Part shown: one piece after another, positions 22,082 through 34,818 of the stretch
How the letters are laid out: the number at the start of each line of letters is the position of its first letter
Numbering within the stretch: position 1 is the stretch's first letter
NCBI RefSeq assembly: GCF_000499845.2
Contig: NC_023749.2
Span: forward strand, 42,678,658-42,742,657
Reading direction: 5' to 3'
Source: Phaseolus vulgaris
Taxonomy: Eukaryota > Streptophyta > Magnoliopsida > Fabales > Fabaceae
Length of the DNA stretch: 64,000 nucleotides
Position numbers and translations under genes: made by a program
Notes under the pieces: model-generated
The model's database searches: none
The model's input: only the letters and a program-made list of their open reading frames with translations
Told to the model about the DNA's origin: nothing

Positions 22082-25000
22082 GTGAAAATCAGTGAAAGTT
22101 TCCTAGTCCACTTCATTATGACTTCTCTTCCTTTTGCGTTTGAAGCCTTCAAAGTCAACTATAATACTCATAAGGACAAATGGTCCATGAGTGAGTTGAT
22201 TGCTATGACTGTTCAAGAAGAAGAGCGCCTGAAGCTGGAGAAACCAGATGTTGCTTACATCGTGGCTACTAAGTCGAAGAAGCGGAAGGGCAAATTCCAT
22301 AAAAAGGAATCTAATAAGTTCCCTAAAACTGATGCAAGTGCACCCTCCAACACTAACAAATCCACTAGCAAGTCCTACTGCAAGTTCTGCCGCAAGGTAG
22401 GACATAAGCAGTCTAAGTGCTCAAGCTTTAAGGAGTGACTAGCTAAGAAAGGTAATCATCTGAATATGATAATTGAGTCCTTTAATTTAAATGTTCCAAC
22501 TAATACTTGGTGGTTTGACTCTGGTTCTATGGTTCATGTGACCAATTCAATCTAGGGATTCCTTACAATCCGGAAGCTGGAAAGAAACCAAAGAACACTT
22601 AAGATGGGGAATGGACAAGAACTATTTGTCGAAGCTGTGGGAACCTTAGAATTACTTATGAAAACTAGAAAATGTATTAAACTTTATGATACCTTATATA
22701 TTCCTGAAATTACTCGGAATCTTGTATCAGGACCAAAGTTAGACATTGATGGTTTTTATGTTTCCCATGATCATGACAAACTTACTATTTCTTTAAATTT
22801 TCAATTGTTTGGTACTGGTTTTCTGGATAACGGTCTCTATAAGTTAGAACTAGATGATAACTTCTCCAAATCTTTGTTATCATATAATATTAATGAGAAC
22901 TTAACAAAGACCAAGAGAAAACGAGACTTAGAAACTTCATCCATGTTGTGGCATCAACGTTTAGGCCACATTTCACAAGATCGCTTATCTCGACTTGTGA
23001 AGGATGAAGTCTTACCATCTCTCGATTTCACTGATTTTGGAACATGTGTCAAATGCCTCAAAGGCAAAATGACATCCACGACTAAGAAAGGTGCCACTAG
23101 GAGTTCAAAATTATTAGAACTTATTCATACTGACATTAGTGGCCCTTACAGCATCGTTGGAATAACAGGACATAATTCATTTATCACTTTTATAGATGAT
23201 TATTCTCGTTACATGTACTTGTATCTCATTAAGGAAAAATATGAATCACTTACAACTTTTAAACATTATAAAAATGAAGTTGAAAAACAACTTGATCTTC
23301 AAATAAAAGTTGTGCGATCAGATAGAGGAGGTGAATACTATGGTAGACATACTGATTTGGGACAAGCCCCTGGTCCATTTTATGAATTTTGTAAAAGCCA
23401 GGGGATTGTGAACCAATACACCATGCCCGGTACTCCTCAACAAAACGGTGTTGCTGAAAGGAGAAACAAGACCCTAATGAACATGGTGCGTAGTATGTTA
23501 GCCAACTCCAATTTGCCCTTATTCCTCTGGATCGAGGCATTAAAAGCAGCAGTTCATATACTCAATAGAGTTCCTTCCAAATCTGTCCCTAAAACTCCTT
23601 ATGAACTTTGGACTGGAAGGAAACCGAGTCTTAGATATATGAAAGTATGGGGCTGCCTTGCTGAAGCTAAAGTTTATAACCCTTTCTTAAAGAAGCTTGA
23701 CATGAAAACAGTAACTTGTCACTTCATCGGGTATCCCGATCACTTAAAGGGTTATAGATTTTATTGTCCTTCCCACGTCACCCGCATTGTAGAAACCAAG
23801 CATGCTCATTTCCTAGAGGATTTCAAGATCAGTGGGAGCAGTGACAATCCTTACCTGGATTTACTATAAGTACAAGAGGCGGGGGGAGAGATCTACATCG
23901 ACTACTAATTTGCCTCTGATCACTCCTCTTGTACCCACCCCGCGCGTCACTGCACCACCTACTCCACACTCTGAACCTGATGTTACTCTGAATCCATCCG
24001 AGAATGAAGGCACCCTGAACGACAAACATCAGTACAATGCAGAACCCGTTAATCAGCTCAGGAGGTCATCTAGAACTAAAACTGCTACTAATTTTGATGA
24101 TTATGTAACCTACCTGACTAAAGCAGAAATGGATGTCAGAAGGTATACTAATCCTACCTCTTACAATGAAGCCATTACTAGTGATCAATCTTCTGAATGG
24201 AATAATGCCATGCTCGATGAGCTTGACTCCATGAAGAAAAAACAATGTTTGGGATCTAGTAGAATTACCCGACGGAGTAAAACCCGTAGGATCTAAATGG
24301 GTGTTCAAAACCAAGCTAGATCATAATGGAAACATTGAACGCTTCAAAACAAGATTGATTGCAAAAAGGTTCACTCAGAAAGAGGGAATTGATTATCAAG
24401 AGACCTTTTCACCTGTCTCTCGAAAAGATTCCTTAAGGATCATAATGGCCCTCGTAGCTCACTTTGATCTAGAGCTACATCAGATGGACGTCAAGACCGC
24501 TTTCCTTAAGGACGACTTGTATGAAGACGTGTACATGCAACAACCAGAAGGTTTTAAACCTGAAGGTCAAGAACACCTAGTCTGCAAGTTGAAGAAATCC
24601 ATTTACGGGCTGAAGCAAGCCTCACGGCAGTGATACATAAAGTTTGATGAAGTCATGAAGAAACAAGGTTTTCTTAAAGAATCAAGTGGATCAATGCACC
24701 TACCTCAAGATGAGTGGGAGCAACTTTACTATATTTGTCCTTTACGTAGATGACATTCTATTGACAAGTAATAGTATAGACATGTTGCATGAGTCAAAGC
24801 GCATACTTTCGCATAACTTTGACATGAAGGATCTCGGAGAGGCCGCTTATGTTATTGACATCGAAATATACCGAGATAGAGCTAAGGGGATTTTGGGATT
24901 ATCCCAAAGGGCCTACCTTGACCGTGTCCTCACTCGTTATAACATGCAACATTGCTCTCCTTCTGTGGCTCCAGTAATTAAGGGATCTCCTTCTGTGGCT

Positions 25001-25756
25001 CCAGTAATTAAGGGAGATGTTTTCGGTTCTTTTCAATGTCTGAAAACAGAGGCTGAAAAAGAGCAAATGGCGATGATACCTTATGCATTTGTAGTTGGAA
25101 GAATTATGTATGCTCAAGTCTGTACTCGTCCGGATATCGCGTACATTGCTGGAATGCTAGGCCGGTATCAATCTAATCCTGGTCTAGATCACTGGAAAGC
25201 AGCTAAGAAAGTACTTCGATATCTACAAGGCACAAAAGACTATAAGTTGACCTATAGGAGAAGTGACAGTTTAGAAGTGGTGGGTTATTCTGACTCTGAT
25301 TTTGCAAAATGCAAAGATGACAAGAAATCCACTTCTGGGTATATCTTTATGTTAGCAGGCGGGCCTATCTCATGGAAGAGTCATAAGCAGCAATTAACAA
25401 CAACCTCAACAATGATGGCAGAATATGTTGCAGTGTACAATGCAACTTGTCATGGAATGTTGTTGCGAAATCTTATCGCTGGACTCAAAGTCATTAACTC
25501 CATTTCCATGCCATTGAAGCTTTATTGTGATAACTCAGCTGCCGTTAGTTTTTCGAACAATAACAGTTCGAGTGGCGCTGGATTATATCTTGATACAAAG
25601 TACTTGTTCGTACGTGAGCGAGTTGAGGAAAATAAGCTTTGTGTTGAGTATATTAGTACTAAAAATATGCTTGTGGATCCGATGACTAAAGGTCTCCCAC
25701 CTAAAGTATTCGAAGAACATGTTTCGAAGATGGAATTATCTAAAGACCTTATTTAG
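22082..25756 (+). pseudogene. copia-B gag-pol polyprotein, interrupted
   Basis: In order: the gag C-terminal part with zinc knuckle CKFCRKVGHKQSKC (22370-22415); the protease region WWFDSGSMVHVTNS (about 22510-22550); GAG-pre-integrase [15 protein letters not shown]; the integrase core with [22 protein letters not shown] and a [14 protein letters not shown] motif; reverse transcriptase with MDVKTAFLKDDLYEDVYM and YVDD (24748-24759); and RNase H with SDSDFAKCKDDKKSTSGY and a TKYLFVRERVEE end. Lesions are TGA at 22436 (Trp), TAG at 22553 (Gln), frameshifts near 23860, near the A-run at 24238 and near 24680, and TGA at 24631 (Trp). Reverse transcriptase also carries a 30-bp tandem duplication (24956-25015). 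Gag sequence upstream of 22082 is poorly preserved. The element cannot move unaided. Confidence 0.92.
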
Positions 25757-26071
25757 CATATTTGTACCTACTTATGTTTAATAAAATTTCCTCATTTACC
25801 TTGATTTGTGTGTCCTTAAATATGTTTATGCATGCCTAAATATACATAGACATTAACTGTACAAATCAAAGTCTAAAGGGCTTACTTATCAATTATAAAT
25901 CAAAGTTTTAAATTTGTATTGTAGTATGATTAATGGGGGTCTTGAGTTGAATATTGATTCAAAGACTGTATTTCTCTGCTACAATTACAGTTTAGGACTA
26001 AAATGAGTATTAAAATCTGGCCAGACTTATCTAATGCTCATAATAAATAATCCTTTGGCCAAGTGGGAGAA

Positions 26072-26473
26072 TGTAAGAATATTATGTGGCACCTCACGAT
26101 TATTTATCTTATTAATTGATCAATTACCATAATTATCCTATTATATTATTGGTAATTACTTGATGGACGTAATTACTATTACCATAAATAATTAGGGTTT
26201 CCCCTTGGGTGTATTATAAATAGAGATTACCAGACAACTAAAGAGACACTCTCATATTCTAACATCACACGGCCGAAACTCATTCCCTAAAGGGATTTTC
26301 GAGCCTCTCATCTCTTTGTCTCTCTAATCACATAATTCCATTCTAAGCAATACGCCCTAAAGGGGAACCCGATCAAGATCATGTCTTCGTCCCTCAGCCA
26401 TACAATCACGGACCAGGTATTATCTAATCATTATTCTCGTTTCATTATATGATTGAGGAATCCTAATCCAACA
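26072..26473 (+). repeat. copia-B 3' LTR, 402 bp
   Basis: It begins TGTAAGAATATTATG right after the polypurine tract and ends CCAACA before the AAACA target duplication. It carries a single copy of the 57-bp segment that is doubled in the 5' LTR. By eye it differs elsewhere from the 5' LTR at about seven bases. Confidence 0.9.
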
Positions 26474-26479
26474 AAACAT

Positions 26480-27712
26480 AGTAAAACTCTCTGTGTTGTT
26501 TGGTTACAAAAGTTTTCTAAAAATTCTGCTGCATATCTATGTTTTCTTTTACGTATGGGGAGCCATTTTTTTTTTCTTTATGACTATTCAGGTACGAGAG
26601 ATCTGCCAATTTTTTGAAAAACAAGGTTTGAGTGAATGTGAATACATTGTATGCATGTGGGACCCGTGGCTGATTATATGCCCAAATTGATCCATTTCCA
26701 TTCAATACTTGCTTTATTTGGTAAATGTTGCATACAATAGAATGATTCATGTAGCAAAGAAAAAAATGGGTTTCATGTTTTCTTTTATTATTCTTTCCCT
26801 ATCACATGTGTGTCCCACGGTTTTACTTATAATTTGATGCGTGAAGGGTCGTGATATGTTGATACATACACAGTAAAAATATGTACTTGACAAATAAATA
26901 TATTAATATTTTAATTATATTCGATTTATCTTTTAATATAAAATATTATTATATTATTATAATTCTTGGATGTCAATAAAATCTTTTCCAATCCATTTGG
27001 GTGTTGATATATTAATACTTTAAGAATGAAAACACACACTTCACATTATAATAAATTAATATTTTATTTTTTTTATTTTATTTAATTTAAAATATTATAT
27101 TATTATTATAAACAGTATTTTTTCATTGTTTATGGGGTTAACAAAACTTTTTTCTTTGAAAAATTGGAGGAGAGTCATTAACATGAGAGAGAGCAAAACA
27201 AATGGGGCTCACTATTTATTCTTTCATGTATCCATTGTTTCTGGGTACCTCAAGTTAATATTCCAACTCCCAGCAGTTTTACTATCCACACCTCGCTTAT
27301 TATATTTGCACCAAGTTTTTAAATGCCTGGGCCCATTCGGCTCGAACAGCATTTTTGTTTTTATAAACACTCCTTTTTCATATACACACTGCGTTCTTTA
27401 AAGGCCTCGGCTTATTCGGCTCGCACTAGCAAACATTTTCAAATAGTTTTAACCTTTAGAATAATGTAAACTCTAATTTTTCGTTATGAACAGAAATACG
27501 TAGGACCAATGTTTATCATTGTCGGGTCCCAAATAAAAAATCAAGAAATATTTTTCTTTTAAGCAACATTTTTCTTTTATTACACTTATTTCACGTATTT
27601 AGTTAAGGATATCATCTTTAGACAAGTGTGGTAGGGGTGCTAATTTCATATACGTAACCAACTCCTAGACCCCAAATCTAGTTCGCAGACCATCTTTTTC
27701 AAATCAATATTT
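26480..27712. other. Intergenic DNA, nothing recognised
   Basis: AT-rich DNA with short frames only. Around 27320-27430 a GGCCCATTCGGCTCG-like phrase recurs twice as a short local repeat. I see no gene or complete transposon. Confidence 0.4.
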
Positions 27713-27845
27713 TACACCTCTCTAGTTACACAAGTATTCTTACACCTCTCCAGGTCACCAAGTATTCTACAGCTCTCCAGGTAACACGAGTATTTGACAC
27801 CTCCCCAAATAAACAAGTATTCTTACACCTCTTCAGGTACACTAA
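27713..27845. repeat. 28-bp tandem repeat, about 4.5 copies
   Basis: Units of the type TACACCTCTCCAGGTNACCAAGTATTCT start near 27713, 27741, 27768, 27796 and 27824, with several substitutions between copies. The period of 27-28 bp does not keep a reading frame. It is probably a minisatellite within decayed retroelement or promoter-type DNA. Confidence 0.75.
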
Positions 27846-28649
27846 TTTCAATCTCTCTCTGAGATCAAAACCTCTCAAATATATGAGAAAAAATCTTTAT
27901 AAAGAGAATAATGAAAGCTCACAGGGTATCCTTCATTGAGTGAATGATTTACAAAAGTTAAGTAGATAACTCAATCTCAAAACGATTCAATAACAAATAC
28001 AAACTGTATAAGCCCTACTTTCTCACACAATTGTATATCACTTGATAATGGAATTTATGTACACTTTGTTTGCTTATTATTGTTTTCTTCATCTTCAAGG
28101 TCTTTATATATCCTTCATAAATATGACCGTTGAATCTTCGTGTATCTTCTATCCTCACATAGCCGTTAGACACTTAATATTTGCTATGATTGATTCTTCC
28201 GCATCTTGAACGTGAGAGAGAATTTAAATATTTTCTTTTTAGTCCTCAGATACGAACATTGTAGCTTTAATCATATTAATTCAATCACCTAATGAAATTT
28301 TCCACGTTGTTCTTCATCAATGCAGTAGATGATCGAAATGGAAATATTTTATTTGATGTAATATTTTTATATTTAACCAATATTTGCACTTCAAATTGTT
28401 TCTTTATCTACAAAAATTTTGACCATTGAGGTTTGAACATTTCGGATTTTAATCTCCTCTCTCCAGTATTATTCATTGTCTTCTTCATGATAGATGCTAG
28501 AATAGGAAACATTTTCTCTGATGCAATCATCACATCTTTAACGTATATTTGCACTTTCAAATACTTTTCTTTATCTGAATAAATTTGAACATTGTAGCTT
28601 TAACAGTTCTGGAGATGATTTTTTCCTTTTCAGCATTGTTTATTTTCTT
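27846..28649. other. Intergenic DNA, nothing recognised
   Basis: AT-rich sequence with a partly repeated internal phrase (GAACATTGTAGCTTTAA at about 28253 and 28588). This suggests decayed duplicated repeat material. No coding frame was recognised. Confidence 0.4.
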
Positions 28650-29870
28650 TTACGGCAAGTGCACCGCCTTGTCAAAAGTAATAATGTGTCCTTAAGGACG
28701 GATATCAACCACCAGGAACAATTGAATATTCAAGTAAAAGATTCGCTAAATATAAACAGAATAATAAAAGTTTGTTGAGAGTTGTTATGATACCTAAGAA
28801 TTAACAAGAAAACAAGTCAAAGAGTTTGTTACTTCAAATGAAAAAATAAGGATTGAGTTTCATTTTTTTCACTCTTTTGTATTTTAATTAGCATGACAAT
28901 ATTGCGCCCTTTGATTGATATTGATGCCCCTATAAAAATCATTTACATTGATTCCTCACATATAAAATTATTAAAATATTTCCTAAATATCGATTCCTCG
29001 CATATTTATAAAAACAACTTAATTATCTTTTAAGATTATATGTTGATAGCAATTAACATTTCAAGTTTATTCCTAACACTCAAATATGTTAAGTATTATT
29101 GTTTAGGTAAGAACCCTAAAAATACTTTCCAAACAAATTTAAGATCCTAGATCAAGAATTAGAAGCAAAACAATAATAACAATAATCAATCAAGAACATA
29201 ATATTATGTTAAGATATCACCTCAATACATAAGAGTTTGAATAGATTACTCCCAATCACAAAGGGTAGAATTAGCCACACATCTTCTAACACCTTTTGTT
29301 CTACCAATTGGGTTACAGGTCACTCAATGGTGTTTTCCTCTCAATCTTCCACACCAGGCTCGAGCCTCAAGCACCCTATTTAACCTAATTTGCTAGGGTT
29401 AGGTGACTTCCTACGTCATGTTGATGGGCTTATTGATTAAAACATAAAATGGCCCAATGGGTTTGGCGCTTTCTCGCTCAAGCGAGATATATCTCGCTTT
29501 AGCGAGAAAGGCGTCGATTTTTTACACTGTCACTAGAGCATTCCCGCTCAAGCAAGAATGAGCTCGCTTGAGCGAGATTCCCTGTTGCTGAGTTGGTCTT
29601 TTTGGCGCTTTTATGCGTTCTGGGACCTTCTAGCTTTCTCTTTTTAGCTTATATAATTCCTCTTAAGCTCAATCATCTCCATTTTTCCTTAAAAATATGA
29701 AATTAACACCAAATTTGGGAATAAAATGCTCTTATTCAAATAAAGATCATAAAATATGTAAAAATATATAAATTCATAAATTAGAGATTATTTTATATGT
29801 AATTTAGAAATTAATACTCATAAGTACCTATATTTTAATATGAAATATTGTTGAAATTAGACACTTATCA
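28650..29870 (-). mobile_element. Probable solo LTR of a Ty3/gypsy element, about 1.2 kb
   Basis: Read on the minus strand it begins TGATAAGTGTCTAATTTC (from 29870) and ends ...GGTGCACTTGCCGTAA near 28650. Both ends are familiar to me from LTRs of legume Ty3/gypsy elements of Tat/Ogre type. It has no coding sequence and no adjacent internal region, so it is probably a solo LTR. A target duplication was not found. The interior carries several copies of CTCGCTCAAGCGAG-like palindromes (29470-29580). The assignment comes from remembered termini and is not certain. Confidence 0.5.
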
Positions 29871-31651
29871 CCTTACCGGTATCAGTGAACATAATAATCA
29901 TCGTAATAAAACATATGTATCACTGAAACAATATCTTTCAATATTTTTTAAATATTGAGATCTTCTATTATAAAAAATTTTATTGTAGATGCAATTTTAA
30001 ATTGTTTCCAAGTTTAACACAAGATTTGAATGTTTAAGTATAATTAGATTTTATCCAGGATATATTTCCACAAAATATATTTTAAAAACTCTTTAAAATG
30101 GAAAATGTGTACTCTATTCTTAAAAAAAAAATCAATTAAAACACTAAGGCATAGTTGTATTAGAAACAATTTATAATCAATACAAAAGTTATTTTCCATT
30201 CACAAAACATTAAAACATGTACTATTTCATATATTTTTAGTGTGCTTTGTTTTACATTTTCAATTACAAAAACTTCCCAAACTCATTCAATCATTAATCT
30301 TATTTGAAAATTGTGTTTTGTATGAATTAATATCAGCAAGTAAAATTTGAAAAAAACCACATAATGTCATAAAGTAATCTAAGAATGTAAAAGTTAAGTA
30401 TACTTGATATGATAGACCATCTGACGAGTACAAACTGAAGTGATTATATATGATGTGCAAGCTCTAGTTGTTGTCTAGTGTGTCCATGAGCACTGCATTG
30501 TTAATCTTTTCTTGTGCTTTGGAAGCATTTGCCTTGATATAAAGTTAATTGTTTAGTACATTCCAGTATTGTGAGATTGTCTGGTGTGTTTCTTCAAAAT
30601 TGGTGTTTCTTATTATTGGTCATGTTTTACACTTTAAATGTTTTCTTTATAACATATACTCACTCAAAGATTATCCATTATTAAGACACAAACTAGGTTG
30701 TTTGTTGTGATTTTACAAGACTGTCTAATTTTTTTTTCATTGTGTGATCGTCTAGTGAGTCTTGCTCATTTTTATTTATTAGTATAATTACAATTTTGGT
30801 CCATACATTAAGGGCAATAGTCAATTTGATCTAGTGGTTTTTAAAAAAAAAAATCAATTTCATCCTAAGTTTTCTTAAAAATGTATGCAATTTTGTCCCT
30901 TCTATTAAATTCGCAAAGACAACATTAACTTATGATGATGTGGTAGACAAGGAGGAACACATCATAGCAAATTTGAACATGTAAATGACACTTGTTAGTG
31001 GATATCCACTAATACTTGGGTCCACCACTGCTAACACCAACACTACATCCTATGGTGGAAAGACCTCCAATCTGGTTTTGTTCATCCAACCAACGATGTC
31101 CACTCCATCTCCAAACTTCCCCACTGGCTTCCTCCCTATTATCAGTTCGAATAGTACCACCCCACTAACGCTTCATTATGTTTATGTACCTTATCTTCCC
31201 CAACATTTTTATCTGAGCCCTGAACTCATAAGATCTAGGGTCTGTTGAGCTCATTTGAGTCCTACTCTTCCTGTATTCTTCTGGTCATGGCTCTAGTGGT
31301 TGGTCCATTGGTAAGGTATCTTCCACCAAGACTTGTCTTTGGCGCGGATCATCTTGGCGAAATTCCTTGTAAAATAGAATTAAGCTTTGAGAATTCTTTA
31401 TGTGTATGTTAGCTTATTTTTTTTTACACTTATCGTCTGATTATCATCAATGCTTATCAGATAAAGTGGAAGATGTGCATGGTGCTTTATTGTCTGTCAG
31501 ATGAAGCACTTTCCTTTTGTGTAAGCTACCCTTTTTATACAACATTTATCAAACGAAACTTCTTCATGTTTCATGCTTTGTTGGATTAAACACTTACTTA
31601 AAATCATATGGTTGTTGTAATTTTGCTTTAACAATTTTATATAGTAATACT
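29871..31651. other. Non-coding repeat debris
   Basis: AT-rich DNA. Motifs of the type GTCTAGTGTG or GTCTGGTGTG recur at 30415-30770, similar to the array at 34200-34590. A phrase resembling the ATTACAATTTTGGTCC ends of common plant repeats lies at 30785. An 87-codon frame at 30985-31248 has no recognised motif and is probably chance. Confidence 0.4.
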
Positions 31652-31885
31652 TAATTGTCACCCTTTGAAATTGTTTATGGTTTTAATCCCTTAACTCCTT
31701 TGGATTTGTTTCCTTTTACCTAACATTTCTCATTTTAAGGATAGGTATGGGCATGATTAAGAAGAATATGTCAAGAAGTTGCAAGAGAAATTCAAGGTCC
31801 GAATTGAGAAGAAAAAGGAAAGGCATGCAAAATATTCAAAAAAAAAGGGGTCTAAATATGTGAATTTTGACTTCGTTTTGGAATC
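31652..31885 (+). pseudogene. Ty3/gypsy integrase C-terminal fragment
   Basis: From 31658 the plus strand reads SPFEIVYGFNPLTPLDLFP, a hallmark of plant chromovirus-type gypsy integrase C-termini. After a TAA and a short gap it continues with EEYVKKLQEKFKVRIEKKKE. Two in-frame stops interrupt it, and no reverse transcriptase or LTR is adjacent, so it is a small isolated remnant. Confidence 0.75.
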
Positions 31886-32136
31886 ACCAATTATGAGTTT
31901 TGTAAGATCAGATACATTCATGTCTTAGTTAGGTCTGAAACTCAATGACCTAAGGTCTCACACTCATAATTGCTACCTCAAGTAGGCCACACTTTTTTTT
32001 TTCAAAATACTCATTTCTTTACCTTAATGTCATTACAATTGCCCACACCATAAAATTTTAGCACAAATAAGTTCACATAATAACATGCCGGGGGGGAGGG
32101 GGGGTGAATGAAGAATGAACTCAATCTGTAGTAAAT

Positions 32137-33500
32137 AAATAATGTTGGGTTCAATAGTGTCAAAGTTCAAAAGAGAGGGTGAATTGAGCTTTTAAAACTT
32201 TACCACAGATTCTGTATTTTTTGCAAAACAGAGGAAAATAATCTATTTATTTAGCAATGAACAAATTTATTTTTATTCTGCTTAGTGTATTAAGACAGTT
32301 ATATCAGTTATGTGATTTTCTGATATTAATCAAGTTCATTAGCAAGCAACGTTCACATTGATTTCCATAGAATAAAATGTGAGAGCAAAAACAGTAAAAT
32401 ACACCCTTTGAATACAGAGTCAAACTTTTGATTGAAACTTGTCAATTAATTGAGTCAACTTTCACAGAACAATGAACTGTAATTATATTCAACAACCCAT
32501 ACAGATTTTCACAGAAGTTTCAAACTGATTTTCCAGAAATCAAGAACAGTATGAACAAGTCCAGAAAGAACAAATTTATTCTTAATTGAACAGATTTAAT
32601 TTCTGTCAGATTAACAAACGAATCAGTAAAAAAAATTGCAGAGATGAAGAGAGATGGAACACAACGAGATTATACTGGTTCACTCAAATGAGCTACATCC
32701 AGTCTCACCTAATTCAAGGTGAAATCTACTAAAACACAGTTCAAAACAATTACACAACCACTGTTCTTGAACCCTACAAGAACATGGCACACCTTGCTGA
32801 AAAACTCTATTCCAGCACACACAACTCTTCAAGAAACCCTATCAAGAAGAGTCTTACAATCACACTTTAAAAAGAAATTAAAGATGAAATGAATACACCT
32901 GGAAAGAGAATGCAGAAATATGACTTAGACCAGTAGAACAGATTGCACACACAGTCAGCACCTCCAACCAAGCTAGAACAAGCACAGCTTCTGATTTTCA
33001 AAAATCTTTTAAGAACACGTACTGATTCTTTGAAAATGCTCAATCTCAGTTATAAAACTTGTTTTTTCAACTCTCTTTAAGTTAGAACCAACTCTCCTTT
33101 TTTATAAGAAACATTTTATAACAGACCTTTAAGAAACAGTTAAAGCAGTTATAAAAAAAACATATTGAAAATAAAATGAATAGATTTATTTTCAAAAACA
33201 AAGGTAGTTTTTGAAAGGATGTAGCTTGGTTACAAGAGATTTAAGTCAAGCTTCTTGGTGCAAAGATAAAGATGTGGAAAACTCTTAAGAGTCAGGCACA
33301 AGACTAAAAACAATTTGTTCATTTAAGGAAGAACAGATTCATTTTCAAAACGATAACTAGAGATATTTGAATAGATGAAACTTAGTTGTTTTGATAGAAT
33401 CAAGACTGAGTTAACCTTCAAGAACATGAACATTGAAGCTTGAATCTGCAAGACTTGAAGACTACACTGATTTTGCACTCTAGCTTCTTCATTTTTTGAT
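32137..33500 (-). mobile_element. SIRE/Maximus-like copia LTR remnant
   Basis: The stretch with GAGATTATACTGGTTCACTC followed by GAGCTACATCCAGTCTC (32660-32710), and the flanking text, resembles the complement of the conserved 3' end of large legume copia LTRs of the SIRE/Maximus group. There is no open frame of note. The ends and family are approximate, based on remembered phrases. Confidence 0.4.
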
Positions 33501-34199
33501 TAGACACTCCAAAAGGAAACTTTTGCTATGATATATTTGTGCATCTAGAGAATCTACTTGTGAAAACATTTCAAATATGATTGACATATATAGTATTTAA
33601 AACAAAAAAATTAAGTTCGATCAAAATCAGTTAGACTTAAAATCATAATCAGTATTTGAAAACCTTCTATATTAGATTAGAAAGCTACTGGTAACATAAA
33701 AACTTATCATCTGAGTATAAATTTCAAATGTTGAAGTACACCAACCTTTTACATAGATTTAATTTAACTAAACATAATATTGAATTTGAATAATCTTTGT
33801 AAACAAGAAAATCTCTGTTTTCAAAACCTTACTATACTAACCTTACTATTTAAGTATGTGTTATTGAAAACCTTATATTTATGTTTGCATTTTTTAAAAC
33901 TTTTTATTCTTTGCGTGATTTTCCAAATGTTGATACATATCCATGTTTTAAATAAGATATATTCCATTAAGAAGATATATTTCATTAAGATAGAATAAAG
34001 AATGTGAATTAACTTATATTTTCGAAAACCTCTATTAATCATTCTAGTTTCGAAAACTTTCCATAATATCTTATTGAAAACATTGAATAAAAAGTGTGGT
34101 TAAAAAGATTTAAAAGAATCAATACAAGTTTTGTAACCATCCAAAGATCTAGAAAACAGTTTCAGAGCACAATGATTGAGTTTAGAAATTCTCTAATGT

Positions 34200-34590
34200 G
34201 TTAGATTTTGTATCACGAAAATGAAGACTTGACCGTCTAACGTTTTGATGTCTTTGAGACTATCTAACACATTTTTCTCCTTGAGATAATCTAGTAAGTT
34301 GAACTCCACTAAGATTGTCTAGCAAATCTTATATTGTTTAACATGTTTAACATAATGAGATCGTCTAACATGTTTTGCATAATGAGATTTTCTAACAGGT
34401 TAATCATCGGGATACCGTTAAAACTATAGACTTGTCTAACTATTTGAATCTAAAGAGACTGTATAACGAGTTTAACTCTAAGAGACCTTCTAACAAGTGT
34501 AACACTACTTGATCATCTAACAACTGTAACACTACTCGACCGTCTAACATGTTTTAATCTGAATAGATAATCTAATGAGTTTATTTTAAG
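34200..34590. repeat. Array of GTCTAAC-type motifs
   Basis: Roughly a dozen copies of GAC/GAT-CGTCTAACA and variants (TCTAAC, TCTAGTA, TATAACGAG) occur every 25-45 bp, often preceded by GAGA. Similar isolated phrases occur at 30415-30770, 53500-53720 and 54430-54490. It looks like a decayed satellite-like portion of a dispersed repeat. Confidence 0.5.
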
Positions 34591-34818
34591 TTTTGCACAT
34601 GAAATAGCTTTGTTATAAAATTTACACATCTTCTAGTATTTGTTTTCATCAAAACCTCATAGACTCTCTTATTATGAGACTGTCTGGTGAGGTATTAGAC
34701 TATCTAACAATGATTAGACTATCTAATGTCTTAACAAAATTTAATCAATCGTAAGGTTAAGACAATCAACCCAAAGTTGATACTCCAAAATTGAAATCAT
34801 ATTCATATTTGTAAGTTG

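Larger units (their letters stand above)
20296..26473 (+). mobile_element. copia-B: complete Ty1/copia retrotransposon, 6,178 bp
   Basis: Two LTRs begin TGTAAGAATATTATG and end CAACA. The element is bounded by the 5-bp target duplication AAACA (20291-20295 and 26474-26478). The 5' LTR is followed by TGGTATCAGA (PBS, 20761) and the 3' LTR is preceded by the purine-rich AAGTGGGAGAA (26061-26071). The internal region encodes gag, protease, integrase, reverse transcriptase and RNase H in copia order, but with several nonsense and frameshift mutations. By eye the LTRs differ at about seven positions plus one length difference, so the insertion is fairly young. It landed about 30 bp beyond the outer end of the copia-A LTR. 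Confidence 0.93.

Noticed and set aside
30985..31248. 87-codon frame starting [12 protein letters not shown]
   Set aside because: It is rich in Thr, Ser and Pro without a recognised motif and lies in repeat debris. Chance is the simplest explanation.
32089..32104. G7-A-G7 run, possible quadruplex
   Set aside because: It is an isolated G-run with a single interruption. The sequence shows no promoter or gene context to give it meaning, and it may be prone to sequencing error.
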